Positions 28,983 to 37,629 of a DNA stretch of 64,000 nt are shown in pieces. The stretch comes from Planctomycetia bacterium (GTDB lineage: Bacteria; Planctomycetota; Brocadiia; Brocadiales; Brocadiaceae), in assembly GCA_015075005.1 (NCBI GenBank), contig JABTVC010000002.1, forward strand, positions 496,001 through 560,000, read 5' to 3'. The translations under genes and the position numbers were made by a program. A model generated the notes under the pieces. The model was not told the DNA's origin. It did no database searches and saw only the letters and a program-made list of their open reading frames with translations. Position 1 is the stretch's first letter; each line of letters starts with the position of its first letter.

Positions 28983-29546
28983 TTACGGTTTCGCGCACAC
29001 TGCCTTACGCGCTCCTGCGGATACGCGCCTTTGCTTCGTGTGACGACAACCAATGAAGGAAGAAGCTGTCTGTTCTTTTTTAGGAACCAGAAATATTGGC
29101 AAGTTAGAAATAATCTCGGTGTTGAGATTAAGCATTGTTTGTCCAAGCGCATTGCTCTCAAGCCACCGCTTTACTAGAGCAAGTTGAACATATTGGAGAA
29201 TATAGTTGGTATCTATAATATTTTTGAGGCGAGCCCTTAAACAACCTGAGCCACAAATCCAACCTTCATTTTCTTTTGTTGCAACCCCAATACGCCCAAG
29301 ATTGCCGCGCCGTGGAAACAGAATATCCCCAGGTACGATTCTATGTTTAGCGTGTTTCTTAGCTTTATCTTCAGGGACTCGTGCGATTCCGCTCGATAGA
29401 ATCTTTCCATCGCAAATATCCTTCGGCATAATTACCGGCACGTCATACTCCGTATACTCTTCGGCTTTGAGCTGACTACCAAAGGGACCAGTTTGTAGTC
29501 TTTTGGGAGCAACAATAGCGCCCAACGCAACCATTGATCTACTCAT
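28983..29546 (-). pseudogene. hsdS: type I restriction specificity subunit, truncated after one recognition domain
   Basis: HsdS normally has two target recognition domains of ~150 residues separated by conserved helices, in all about 400 residues. Here one domain is complete (VALGAIVAPKRLQTGPFGSQLKAEEY, GDILFPRRGNLGRIGVA, LNTEIISNLPIFLVPKKEQTA) but after residue ~163 the sequence changes to an arginine-rich run (HTKQRRVSAGARKAVCAKP) and stops at 187. The start overlaps the end of dinD by 8 bp. The missing second half implies loss of normal bipartite recognition, though some single-domain HsdS proteins work as dimers. Confidence 0.85.
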
Positions 29547-30408
29547 CCTTCCCTTCCTCCAGCTTCTTTGGCAGTTCCGCGCTCCTGATCAACCTTTTCT
29601 CATTAGACTTAACCCTGCGTTCCAGCTTTTTCAGGTCTTCCTCCGGGGGCAGTTCCTCTGGCTTGATCCCGCGCTTAACCAGCACGTTGCGTATGCCCTG
29701 ATTGTTCTGCACATGCTCGTCAGTAATGGATGGTTCACCTTGTAAATCATTCTGCTTCACATTATGATTGGTGATTTCAGCGGCAAGGTTCTTAGCCGTG
29801 ATGGTGATCGTTGGAAGAAAGTCAGCAAGCGGACGAGTTTCAGGAACTCCAAGCTTACTTTTCATTGTCAGGGTGGATTTGCCGCCGAAGAGAGCGGCGT
29901 CGCCCTTGTATCTGATACGCCCGAAGCCCTGGTCGTCCACGCCTCGCTCATCGATGTTCTTGGAAAGTTCGATTTCGGACTCACGTAGTTTCCGGCGGGC
30001 ATGGAGGCGTTCCTGCAACTGAATACGCTCCTCAATAATCTCCTGCTTTCGTGTCTGAATGGCAAAGTAGCTTTGGGCAAAGGCAATCTGATCTTTTCGG
30101 GGATCGCCATTCTGGGCAATCAGATAGCAGGCATAGCGGGTCAGTATGATGTCATCAACCTGACGTTCCGCGTCAGAACCAATTTTGACCATTTTGCTGA
30201 CGTCAGCAAAATGGTTAAGGGCATTCACTCCTGAATTTTCACAGGCCGTTTTCGCCTTATCAATAACTTCCAGGAAATTTCTCCACTGCACATACCCCAA
30301 CATATTCGGCAAATCCCTGGCATACCAAAACTCCACTTCGGAGTCAGACCAGACATTGGCAATATCGTCAAATTGTTTGTGTAGTTGGTTTATCAGTTCC
30401 TTTTTCAT
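29539..30408 (-). CDS. dinD: DinD-like DNA damage-inducible protein
   Basis: 289 residues. The N-terminal half is the DinD/BRO-type region: EFWYARDLPNMLGYVQWRNFLEVIDKAKTACENSG, then HFADVSKMVKIGSDAERQVDDIILTRYACYLIAQNGDPRK and AFAQSYFAIQTRKQE. The C-terminal half is charged and helical. In E. coli DinD is LexA-controlled and inhibits RecA filaments. Here it sits between hsdM and hsdS, a placement known in some type I loci. I chose ATG 30408 because AGGGGGGGG lies four bases upstream; the longer open frame to 30639 runs into the repeat cluster. Confidence 0.9.
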   Translation of the reverse strand: MKKELINQLHKQFDDIANVWSDSEVEFWYARDLPNMLGYVQWRNFLEVIDKAKTACENSGVNALNHFADVSKMVKIGSDAERQVDDIILTRYACYLIAQNGDPRKDQIAFAQSYFAIQTRKQEIIEERIQLQERLHARRKLRESEIELSKNIDERGVDDQGFGRIRYKGDAALFGGKSTLTMKSKLGVPETRPLADFLPTITITAKNLAAEITNHNVKQNDLQGEPSITDEHVQNNQGIRNVLVKRGIKPEELPPEEDLKKLERRVKSNEKRLIRSAELPKKLEEGKDE

Positions 30409-30427
30409 CGGCCCCCCCTGTTTCTCC

Positions 30428-31090
30428 ATACGTGTTAAGTTAAGAAATTGAGAATACCCATTCCGTCCGTTTAATTCAAGCCTTTTCAGACAGACAATAC
30501 CATGCAAGATTACCACCGTTTCTTTAGCCCCGATGGGGCGACCTGTTTGTAGTATTAAATACAAACCAAGGTATTTAGCTCCGTAGGAGCGGCCTGTTAT
30601 TTTTGCCAAACACGCAATCGCATAGTTTTCTGAAAGCATATATCAGGCCGCTCCTACAGAGCTTTTATGATGTTTCAATTCCGTTGCTACAAACAGATCG
30701 CCCCTCCGGGGCTATATTCATTCATATCCGGTGGCATTCGTACCGTTGTAAACCCCGTGCCTGCACACTCATCAGTACTGATTCTCCGGGTTGTGCCGCC
30801 CTTGCGGGGATAAAACAATAGGGATATCTCTTTACCCACCGCTTACGCAGTGGTCTACGGTTGTTACGCCCCGAAGGGGTGTTTTTGTCATGCCCCGTTA
30901 GGGGCAACACAATAGTAGCCCACTGCGTAAGCGGTGGGAAAGCTATTGTAAGAAGATATCAAGCCCCGGAGGGGCGACACAAATATCAAAACATTCAAAT
31001 ATTCTTTTGTACAACACCAAAAATAGTTGTCAAAGACCTTATTTAATAGATGGTTCAAGGTAATCATTGATTTCTTAACTTAACACGTAT
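30428..31090. repeat. 663-bp segment bounded by perfect 21-bp inverted repeats and filled with REP-like palindromes
   Basis: ATACGTGTTAAGTTAAGAAA plus T (30428-30448) recurs inverted at 31070-31090 without mismatch. Between them lie about eight short GC-rich palindromes of the type AGCCCCGATGGGGCG, at 30526-30540, 30577-30591, 30644-30663, 30691-30714, 30793-30810, 30865-30880, 30891-30906 and 30961-30976. A perfect 19-bp inverted pair (30835-30853 and 30920-30938) flanks two of these. No open frame with a convincing start is present. It may be a MITE-like or invertible noncoding element; no target duplication is obvious. Confidence 0.7.
30835..30938. repeat. 19-bp perfect inverted repeat enclosing two palindromes
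   Basis: CCCACCGCTTACGCAGTGG (30835-30853) and its exact reverse complement (30920-30938) enclose 66 bp that hold two smaller palindromes with GCCCCGAAGGGG and GCCCCGTTAGGGGC cores. Transcribed RNA could form a cruciform-like branched structure. Confidence 0.75.
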
Positions 31091-31157
31091 GCCCATTTCC
31101 CCGGCCATAGCGAGGACGTTCCCATATTGGCCGCTTCATATTTTTTACGCGACCGCC

Positions 31158-31182
31158 AACTATTCGGAATTTCCGAATAGTT
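31158..31182. repeat. 25-bp perfect palindrome downstream of hsdM
   Basis: AACTATTCGGAA, one T, then TTCCGAATAGTT: 12-bp arms with a single central base. It lies 45 bp after the hsdM stop. It could be an operator for a dimeric regulator or a transposon end; no T-run follows, so it is not a typical terminator. Confidence 0.7.
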
Positions 31183-31227
31183 CAAGCAAGTTATCACAAC
31201 CATTCCGAGGGTATCCTTGATATGGTC

Positions 31228-31884
31228 TCATTTCACCCTCAAATCCTCAAGATATTTCTTCATCTTGCCCCTTACCTCGACAAGTTCACCCTCCAGTTGA
31301 TCTATTTCCTTCTGCACCGCGATTACATCTATTTCCTCTTCTTCCTCAAAGGTATCTACATAACGAGGAATGTTAAGGTTGAAGTCGTTCTCCTTGATTT
31401 CATCGAATGATACTATGTGGGCATATTTATCCACATCCTTGCGGATCTTGTACGTGGCGACGATTTTTTCAATATGCTCTGCCAGTAAAAGATTCCGGGT
31501 CTTGGCCGACTGATAATCCCGGCTTGCATCTATGAACAACACATCACGACGGTTCTCTTTGACACCACCTTCTTCCCGTGACCTGTCAAAAACGAGAATA
31601 GCGACGGGGATTGAGGTTGTAGGAAACAAGTTCGCAGGAAGCCCTATGACCGCATCAAGCAGATTATCTTCAATGAGTTTCTGGCGGATACGCCCCTCAG
31701 CGCCTCCACGGAAAAGTACGCCGTGCGGCACTACAACAGCCACGCGGCCTTCTTTTTCCAGCGCCGCTTCTACCATGTGACTTATAAATGCATAGTCACC
31801 CATACTCTTTGGAGGTATCCCACGCCAGAAAAGGATATAATTTTTTATGGGAAATAGGGTTGTTTTGGGAGTAAAACAATGCAT
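31228..31884 (-). pseudogene. hsdM: type I DNA methyltransferase subunit, N-terminal half missing
   Basis: The match to HsdM begins at WRGIPPKSMGDYAFISHMVEAAL (about 31828) and runs to the C-terminus (VVVPHGVLFRGGAEGRIRQKLIE, LPANLFPTTSIPVAILVFDR, FNLNIPRYVDTF). The first ~19 residues of the open frame are unrelated. The SAM-binding and NPPF/Y catalytic motifs normally lie upstream and are absent, so the product cannot methylate DNA. Break point near 31828; a CRISPR-like repeat lies about 120 bp upstream. Confidence 0.9.
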
Positions 31885-31944
31885 TTTGATAAGGAGTAAT
31901 TTTTATGTAAGTAACGATTTTACTAAAGATAGCACGAAAAAGCG

Positions 31945-31981
31945 GTCTTAATGATGATTCCATTAAAACAAGGATTGAAAC
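31945..31981 (+). repeat. solitary CRISPR-like repeat
   Basis: A 37-bp stretch ending in CCATTAAAACAAGGATTGAAAC-type sequence; the last eight bases, ATTGAAAC, are the conserved 3' end of many type I-B and type III repeats. No second copy is found within 100 bp on either side and no cas gene is in the window, so this is at most a relic or a chance match. Confidence 0.35.
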
Positions 31982-32089
31982 ACTGTATCTATCCCAAGTG
32001 CCTGGAATATCATCCACGTATCACCGGATCGGGTTCGATCAAGCGGTTCAATGCATCCAGAAGCTGCCAGACGTTTGCAAATTTGTTAA

Positions 32090-32117
32090 TTGACAACAAA
32101 TACAGTTATGATATACT
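32090..32117 (+). promoter_or_regulatory. sigma-70-type promoter for the amidase gene
   Basis: TTGACA (32090-32095) and TATACT (32112-32117) are spaced by 16 bases. Transcription would start near 32124, about 60 nt before the amidase ATG. The 300 bp between hsdM and the amidase gene otherwise hold only the CRISPR-like repeat. Confidence 0.65.
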
Positions 32118-32184
32118 CCCACAAATCGGTTTGAAGATGTTTAATATATCAGGTGAGTCTAGTTCTTGTTCCGGGAGATAAAAC

Positions 32185-32790
32185 ATGTGCATGTGTTTGA
32201 AGGGGAAAATGTATCTTTGCCTGTTTTTTCTTACCATGATATATTTGTCTGGTTGCTATACGCCACCTGCTTTTAAGCCAATAACAACGATACCCGTGAA
32301 ACCACCCAAAAAGGAAGTGCCTTATATTGGAAATCAACTGGACCGCTACTTTGTCCGATCCTGGAAGTATATTGTTGTTCATCACAGCGCCTCGGCATCG
32401 GGCTGTGCCGCTGAGTTTGACAGATTCCACCGGGAGAAAAGAGGTTGGGAAAATGGACTGGGATACCACTTTGTAATAGGTAACGGGAATGGCTCCGCCG
32501 ATGGACAGATTGAAATTGGCAATCGATGGGTAAATCAGATAGACGGTGCCCACGCCGGTGTACAGGAATACAATCATTATGGCATTGGGATATGTCTGGT
32601 GGGAAACTTCAACAACTCATATCCAACAGCATCGCAAATGGCCTCACTTTCATCGTTGGTAGACTATCTCCAGGAACGTTGCCATATCCCTTCGGAGAAC
32701 ATTATCATGCACAGACATTTCAGGGAAACAGAATGCCCTGGCAGGAATTTTCCCTATTATAAATTACTTGCAAAAACTGCCCGACGGTAA
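32185..32790 (+). CDS. N-acetylmuramoyl-L-alanine amidase, lipoprotein (Amidase_2/PGRP fold)
   Basis: 201 residues. An N-terminal hydrophobic segment ends in the lipobox LSGC with C24 as the probable lipidated residue. The amidase fold follows: KYIVVHHSAS (zinc His near 66), GLGYHFVIGNGNG, DGAHAGVQEYNHYGIGICLVGNF, and the C-terminal ligands MHRHFRETECPG (H178, C184). The enzyme would cut the lactyl-amide bond in peptidoglycan at the outer face of a membrane. It is preceded by its own promoter and stands apart from the RM debris. Confidence 0.9.
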   Translation: MCMCLKGKMYLCLFFLTMIYLSGCYTPPAFKPITTIPVKPPKKEVPYIGNQLDRYFVRSWKYIVVHHSASASGCAAEFDRFHREKRGWENGLGYHFVIGNGNGSADGQIEIGNRWVNQIDGAHAGVQEYNHYGIGICLVGNFNNSYPTASQMASLSSLVDYLQERCHIPSENIIMHRHFRETECPGRNFPYYKLLAKTARR

Positions 32791-32908
32791 TTCCCGATAT
32801 AACGCATAATCTTAACGCGTAGGAAGTGTACCAAATCCAACATCTTTGGGTTCATTTTTATTTTTTCAATTTACGTTATCTGAATTCCTTGTTTTGGTGC
32901 AAGGCTAA

Positions 32909-33574
32909 ATGATACCTATCCGCGATCGAAATCCTTCGGGAATCTTCCCCTTTGTTACGATTGGTATTATCCTTGTAAATGTTGTGGTTTTTTTCGTTGA
33001 ACTTTCGTTAGGTACTCAATTAGATTCCTTTCTGTTTCAGTTCGGTATCGTTCCTGTCAAGGTAACCTATTCGGCGGATATTCCGGGCGCTACTTTTGCG
33101 AATACCTATTTTCCCTTTCTGAGCTACATGTTTCTTCACGGTGGGTTTATTCATCTTATAGGGAATATGTGGTATCTGTGGATTTTTGGGGATAATATTG
33201 AAGACCGACTCGGACGTGTCGGATTCATGTTGTTTTATCTCCTCTGCGGGATTGGGTCTGCACTTGTGCATGTATACTTTAACAGTCAATCGGGAGTCCC
33301 TTGTGTAGGGGCCAGTGGGGCAATTGCGGGTGTACTGGGCGCTTATATGGTGACCTTTCCAAAGGCGCGGGTGCTTGTCCTTATTCCATTGTTTATTATA
33401 TGGGAATTTATTGAGTTGCCCGCTATTGTCGTGTTGGGTTTTTGGTTCCTTATTCAGTTTCTTAGCGGGGCAGCAACTTTTTCCTCTGCACATGGAGGGG
33501 GTGTGGCTTGGTGGGCGCATATCGGTGGGTTTGTTTTAGGAATAATTTTCATAAAAATATTTCCGAAACCATAG
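32909..33574 (+). CDS. rhomboid family intramembrane serine protease
   Basis: 221 residues with about six hydrophobic segments. The catalytic serine is S136 in GASGAIAGVLGAY, and H204 in WWAHIGGFVLG is the second dyad residue; HGGFIHLIGNMWYLWIFG (77-94) is the conserved loop L1/TM2 region with the oxyanion asparagine. Rhomboids cleave single-pass membrane proteins within the bilayer. The start codon ATG follows gcaaggctaaatg; the gene is about 120 bp from the amidase gene. Confidence 0.93.
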   Translation: MIPIRDRNPSGIFPFVTIGIILVNVVVFFVELSLGTQLDSFLFQFGIVPVKVTYSADIPGATFANTYFPFLSYMFLHGGFIHLIGNMWYLWIFGDNIEDRLGRVGFMLFYLLCGIGSALVHVYFNSQSGVPCVGASGAIAGVLGAYMVTFPKARVLVLIPLFIIWEFIELPAIVVLGFWFLIQFLSGAATFSSAHGGGVAWWAHIGGFVLGIIFIKIFPKP

Positions 33575-33908
33575 AAACACATGAAAAAGCCATAGGATTT
33601 ATTACCTGTAAATTACAATTTATTGCCAAAGTGGTTAAACAATTTTGGTTCAATTTGCACGATTGAACCGTCGTTTGGGGCAGTATCCACTTTTCTTTAA
33701 ACTATTTATGGGAAAGTGTCTAACAATTATTGACATGGAGGGCGGCTGTAGTATAGTATAGCAAAGCAGACAACCTATTTTAATACAGGCAGAGGAAGTT
33801 ATTACTGGGTATAGAATTATAATGCGGGTTTAAGGTTTGAAGCAAAAACAGAAATGAAAAGAAGTTCGTATACGTTAGAATAAAAATGTCTTTACGAGGG
33901 GAGAGAAT
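33575..33908 (+). other. intergenic region upstream of floA
   Basis: 334 bp without a gene. It contains the floA promoter candidate (33730-33757). I see no stable hairpin or repeat. Confidence 0.5.
33730..33757 (+). promoter_or_regulatory. sigma-70-type promoter for floA
   Basis: TTGACA (33730-33735) and TATAGT (33752-33757), spacing 16 bases. The leader to the floA start would be about 145 nt, long enough for regulation, but no known riboswitch is evident. Confidence 0.6.
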
Positions 33909-34961
33909 ATGCACTGTCTGCCACTTCTTATGATATCTACAAGTACCTCCATATTTTTGTTTGTCTTGCTCTTCTTTTTTATCTGTACATGTTCCTTTGT
34001 GTTTTTCAAATATGGACGGCTCTATATTAAGGCCATCACATCAGATGCCCATATATCCCTCATGGAAATGATCAACATGACCCTGCGGAACGTTGATGTG
34101 CGATCCATTGTGGAGTACCGTGTTATGGCAAAAAAGGCCGGAATCGACATCTCAGCGAAGTCTCTGGAATCTCATTCCCTGGCCGGTGGAAATGTTCAGG
34201 GGGTTGTTCGTGCCCTTATTGCTGCCAGGAAAGCTAATATTGCGCTTGGCTTTGATCATTCCTGTGCCATAGATCTCGCGGGAAGAGATGTGTTTGATGC
34301 CGTGAAAACGTGTATTAATCCCAAGGTAATTGAGTGTCCTGATCCTGCCAAAGGTTGCGCCACCATCGATGCCATCACAAAAGACGGTATTCAACTTAAG
34401 ATAAAGGCACGGGTGACCATCCGTACCAACATTGAAAAATTAGCCGGCGGGGCAACAGAAGAGACTGTCCTGGCACGGGTTGGAGAAGGCATTATTACCG
34501 CCATTGGCTCATTTGAGACATACAAAAAAGCGATTGAAAGTCCTGATGCGATATCAAGGCTTCTTATGGAGAAGAAATATGACAATGATACCGCCTATCA
34601 AATCCTTTCGATTAACATCACCAATATCACCATTGGTGAAAATATTGTTGCGAAACTGCAAGCCGATCAGGCCGAAACAGAGAAACGGATAACACAGGCA
34701 GACACTGAGAAACGAAGGGATATGGCTATCGTGCGCGAGCAGGAGATGAGGGTGCTTACAGAAGAAAACGTGGCTAAAATACTAGCGGCTGAAGCGGAAG
34801 TGCAAAAGGCCATTGCCCAGGCATTTCGTGAGGGAAATTTAGGGATTATGGATTACTATCATCTGAAAAACATCCAGGCAGATACTGAGATGAGGGCTTC
34901 GTCTGCAGCGAAAACCGGAACACCACCTCTACCTCCTCCTCCTCTTACAACAAAACAATGA
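33909..34961 (+). CDS. floA: flotillin-like protein FloA (UPF0365)
   Basis: 350 residues. One membrane segment at about 13-35 is followed by a SPFH-like domain with the UPF0365 blocks SLMEMINMTLRNVDVRSIVEYRVMAKKAGID, HSLAGGNVQGVVRALIAARKANI and LKIKARVTIRTNIEKLAGGATEETVLARVGEGII. The C-terminal third is a coiled coil (AKLQADQAETEKRITQADTEKRRD) and ends in a proline-rich tail. FloA organises membrane microdomains and affects fluidity. In planctomycetes it could relate to internal membranes, which is an inference. A gggagag ribosome binding site precedes the ATG. Confidence 0.92.
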   Translation: MHCLPLLMISTSTSIFLFVLLFFFICTCSFVFFKYGRLYIKAITSDAHISLMEMINMTLRNVDVRSIVEYRVMAKKAGIDISAKSLESHSLAGGNVQGVVRALIAARKANIALGFDHSCAIDLAGRDVFDAVKTCINPKVIECPDPAKGCATIDAITKDGIQLKIKARVTIRTNIEKLAGGATEETVLARVGEGIITAIGSFETYKKAIESPDAISRLLMEKKYDNDTAYQILSINITNITIGENIVAKLQADQAETEKRITQADTEKRRDMAIVREQEMRVLTEENVAKILAAEAEVQKAIAQAFREGNLGIMDYYHLKNIQADTEMRASSAAKTGTPPLPPPPLTTKQ

Positions 34962-35011
34962 AATTTTCTTTGATTATTGTAAATAAAATATTATACTAAA
35001 TAATTATTATG

Positions 35012-35097
35012 CCAGAGTGGTGGAATTGGCAGACACGCCAGACTCAAAATCTGGTCCCCGTCACAGGGGGTAAGGGTTCAACTCCCTTCTCTGGCAT
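35012..35097 (+). tRNA. tRNA-Leu (anticodon CAA)
   Basis: A class II tRNA with a long variable arm. Acceptor GCCAGAG pairs with CTCTGGC, the anticodon stem CCAGA/TCTGG encloses CTCAAAA with anticodon CAA, the variable arm is TCCCCGTCACAGGGGG, and the T arm contains GGTTCAACTCC. No CCA is encoded. Confidence 0.96.
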
Positions 35098-35173
35098 TTA
35101 TTAAAGACAAGATTATTCTTTCGACAGTTACCAGCCAGCCAAACAAAACGAACAAAGGTAATAATTTAGTTTT

Positions 35174-36550
35174 TTGAAAAATTCCAACAATTATCATGTT
35201 AGCCACGCATTTCAGTCATATGAAGCGGCACTGGCCTTTCTTTATAAAGCAATCGATTATGAAAAATTGATTGGCTATCAGTATAATGCGTCGACATTCA
35301 GTTTGGACAGAATGGAAAAACTGTTGGCGTTTGTGGGAAATCCCCAGAAAGGACTTCCGTGTATTCATATAACTGGTACAAAGGGGAAAGGTTCTACGGC
35401 CATTATGATAGCCACCATCCTGGAACATGGTGGTCTTACAACGGGACTTTTTACCTCACCACATCTCGTTGATCTCAGGGAGCGTATTCAGATAGATCAC
35501 CAAAAGATATCTGAGTCCGAGTTTATCTCTATCCTAAATGAGCTACGACCTTATATCCAATATTTGAGGGAAACAGAACTATCCACGTCTCCTACATTTT
35601 TTGAAATACTTACTGCTGTCGGCATGCTCCATTTTAAAAAGAAGCAGATAGCAATGGCAGTTTTGGAAGTAGGATTAGGCGGACGTCTTGACTCTACGAA
35701 TGTGGTAATACCGCAGGTATCAATCATTACGAATATCGGCTTTGACCATACGGCCATCCTGGGTAATACCCTCCCGGATATTGCATACGAAAAGGCCGGG
35801 ATTATTAAGCAAGGTGTCCCTGTTGTCTCAGGCGTAGAGGATGCAGATGCCCTTTCGGTAGTAGAGAAAATCTGTAGAGAGAAAGATGCCCCCTTGTATT
35901 TATTGGGGAGGAATTTATGGGTTGAAGAAGTGCAAGGTTTCGAGAGGAATGGTACGAGGGGAATGATATGTAAAATAAAAACCTGGAGACAGACCTATGG
36001 CGACATCTTTTTGCCCCTTGTTGGCTTTCATCAGGCAAAAAACTGTGCACTGGTTCTGGGTGCACTGGAAGTTTTGAGGGAACGAGGGATTATTACTGTT
36101 GATCATAAGATTATTCAGAAAGCCCTTACCTCTCTGCATTGTCCCGCAAGGATCGAAGTGGTTGCGAAAAATCCATTCATTCTCTTAGATTTTGCTCATA
36201 CCGTAGATTCCATGCGATTTCTTAAAAAGGCATTGGTGGAAAATTTCAAATTCAGGAAATTGATTTTGATTCTTGGTTTATCGCAGGACAAGGACTTAGA
36301 CAATATTCTGAAGGAAATTGTTGCGGAGGCAAATACTATTATTACGACCAGAAGTAAAAATCCCCGTGCTGCCACACCTGCGGATTTGAGCCAGCGGATA
36401 GAAAATCTCTGTGGTAAACGATCGGAAAAAGCGGATAACGTTCAGGATGCCATAATTGCCGCAAAACAGATAGCTTCCCCTGAAGATTTGATCTGTATTA
36501 CCGGTTCGGCATATGTGGCTGGCGAAGCAAGGCAGGTGTTACCTTTGTAG
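35174..36550 (+). CDS. folC: bifunctional dihydrofolate/folylpolyglutamate synthase
   Basis: FolC adds glutamate to dihydropteroate and to folates. The 458 residues have the P-loop HITGTKGKGSTAIMIATIL, the FTSPHLVDLRERIQI loop, the Mur-ligase-like ALEVGLGGRLDSTNV block and the C-terminal domain (ILLDFAHTVDSMRFLKKAL, ILGLSQDKD). The start is TTG at 35174; the only nearby ribosome-binding-like sequence (aaagg) is distant, so the start is uncertain by some codons. It converges on the resB gene. Confidence 0.94.
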   Translation: MKNSNNYHVSHAFQSYEAALAFLYKAIDYEKLIGYQYNASTFSLDRMEKLLAFVGNPQKGLPCIHITGTKGKGSTAIMIATILEHGGLTTGLFTSPHLVDLRERIQIDHQKISESEFISILNELRPYIQYLRETELSTSPTFFEILTAVGMLHFKKKQIAMAVLEVGLGGRLDSTNVVIPQVSIITNIGFDHTAILGNTLPDIAYEKAGIIKQGVPVVSGVEDADALSVVEKICREKDAPLYLLGRNLWVEEVQGFERNGTRGMICKIKTWRQTYGDIFLPLVGFHQAKNCALVLGALEVLRERGIITVDHKIIQKALTSLHCPARIEVVAKNPFILLDFAHTVDSMRFLKKALVENFKFRKLILILGLSQDKDLDNILKEIVAEANTIITTRSKNPRAATPADLSQRIENLCGKRSEKADNVQDAIIAAKQIASPEDLICITGSAYVAGEARQVLPL

Positions 36551-36617
36551 GAGCGACTTCCTTGTCATGGAAAAGTAAGCCATTAACTTTAGGCGCTTTG
36601 GTTGCTGCGTAGCCACG

Positions 36618-37586
36618 CTAGATATTAACAGTTCTGGTAATAATCCTGAGAATTACGAGGATCATACCAATAGAAAAGAAAAAGATAGCTATAAAAGTGA
36701 GTGGGATACTGGGATTGTTTTTTACGCTGGCAACGACACCAGGAACTGAATTAATGTCACCAAAAATGATCTTTGCCCCATTGATCTCTTTTGCGTTATT
36801 CTCACCGATGGGTAAAAAGAGTTGTTGTTCTTTATTGTTTTCGACATTGAAAATGAGTTTTACCACGGGGTAGCGATATTGCGGCGGCATATAGAGGTCG
36901 TCAACACGCACTTGTGTGCCGTTTGCATTACATGTTTCGCCGATTTTTAAATCACACGTGCGATTATCGACGTTAAGGATAACGCCCGATGCTATCCAGC
37001 CATAATCATGCATAAGGATTTCGAGCACGCCGTGTTGCAAAAGAACAGGGTTATTGTAACCAAGGGTATCTGAAAATTCAATACCGTCCTTTCTGACGGC
37101 AACGGATGCCACAATTTTTTTAGGCATGCCATTCGGGTACGAACTTGTTTTAAGATCTGTAACTTTCATTTCAACTCCACCCAGATCTGTCCAGTCCTCT
37201 GCAACGGATACAGGACGCTCTGTGGACGAATAAAGTCCGCCAATCAGGTGTGCAATCAGGGTGATTACAAATCCGATATGCACAAAGGATGCTCCATACA
37301 GAGCGGCCTTTCTTACGCCGCCTTTCATCTTCCTTATAATTGAATCAAGAGTACATAAAAAGGTATTAATGCCGTAAAGAATGCAGGCGAGAAATAGGAG
37401 ATAGAACCACAAGTGGATCGGTTTCTTGTTAGCGAAAAAAAAGGAAATATCCTCACCGGAAAGTCCTGTATATTGGCGGGGAATGAAGTTCATGATCAGG
37501 CTGCCAATAATTAGCAGTCCGGTGACCGTAAATCCAACGATAATGCCCAGTTTTTGCGATTTAAATATGTCGTAAATTTTTTTCAC
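36618..37586 (-). CDS. resB: ResB-like cytochrome c biogenesis protein
   Basis: 322 residues with membrane segments near the N-terminus (GIIVGFTVTGLLIIGSLIM, LWFYLLFLACILYGINTFL, GASFVHIGFVITLIAHLIG) and one at the C-terminus, around a large periplasmic domain, the ResB/Ccs1 layout. With CcsA it forms the System II haem lyase that exports haem and attaches it to CxxCH apocytochromes. It lies 43 bp downstream of ccsA on the same strand. Organisms rich in c-type cytochromes such as anammox bacteria use System II. Confidence 0.9.
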   Translation of the reverse strand: MKKIYDIFKSQKLGIIVGFTVTGLLIIGSLIMNFIPRQYTGLSGEDISFFFANKKPIHLWFYLLFLACILYGINTFLCTLDSIIRKMKGGVRKAALYGASFVHIGFVITLIAHLIGGLYSSTERPVSVAEDWTDLGGVEMKVTDLKTSSYPNGMPKKIVASVAVRKDGIEFSDTLGYNNPVLLQHGVLEILMHDYGWIASGVILNVDNRTCDLKIGETCNANGTQVRVDDLYMPPQYRYPVVKLIFNVENNKEQQLFLPIGENNAKEINGAKIIFGDINSVPGVVASVKNNPSIPLTFIAIFFFSIGMILVILRIITRTVNI

Positions 37587-37629
37587 TTTAGCGTTATCCT
37601 GAAATTAAAACTTCAGCATGGATTTTTGT

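Larger units (their letters stand above)
30409..31227. other. 819-bp gap between hsdM and dinD
   Basis: Contains the inverted-repeat-bounded palindrome cluster (30428-31090) and a 25-bp palindrome (31158-31182). I see no gene. In an intact RM operon hsdM and the next gene normally lie within a few bases, so most of this gap is inserted DNA. Confidence 0.6.

Noticed and set aside
30409..30639. Longer N-terminus for dinD reaching 30639
   Set aside because: The extension runs through the left inverted repeat and palindromes and does not resemble DinD; ATG 30408 has AGGGGGGGG in the right place.
31945..31981. A CRISPR array
   Set aside because: Only one repeat-like unit is present, without spacers or cas genes; kept only as a possible relic.
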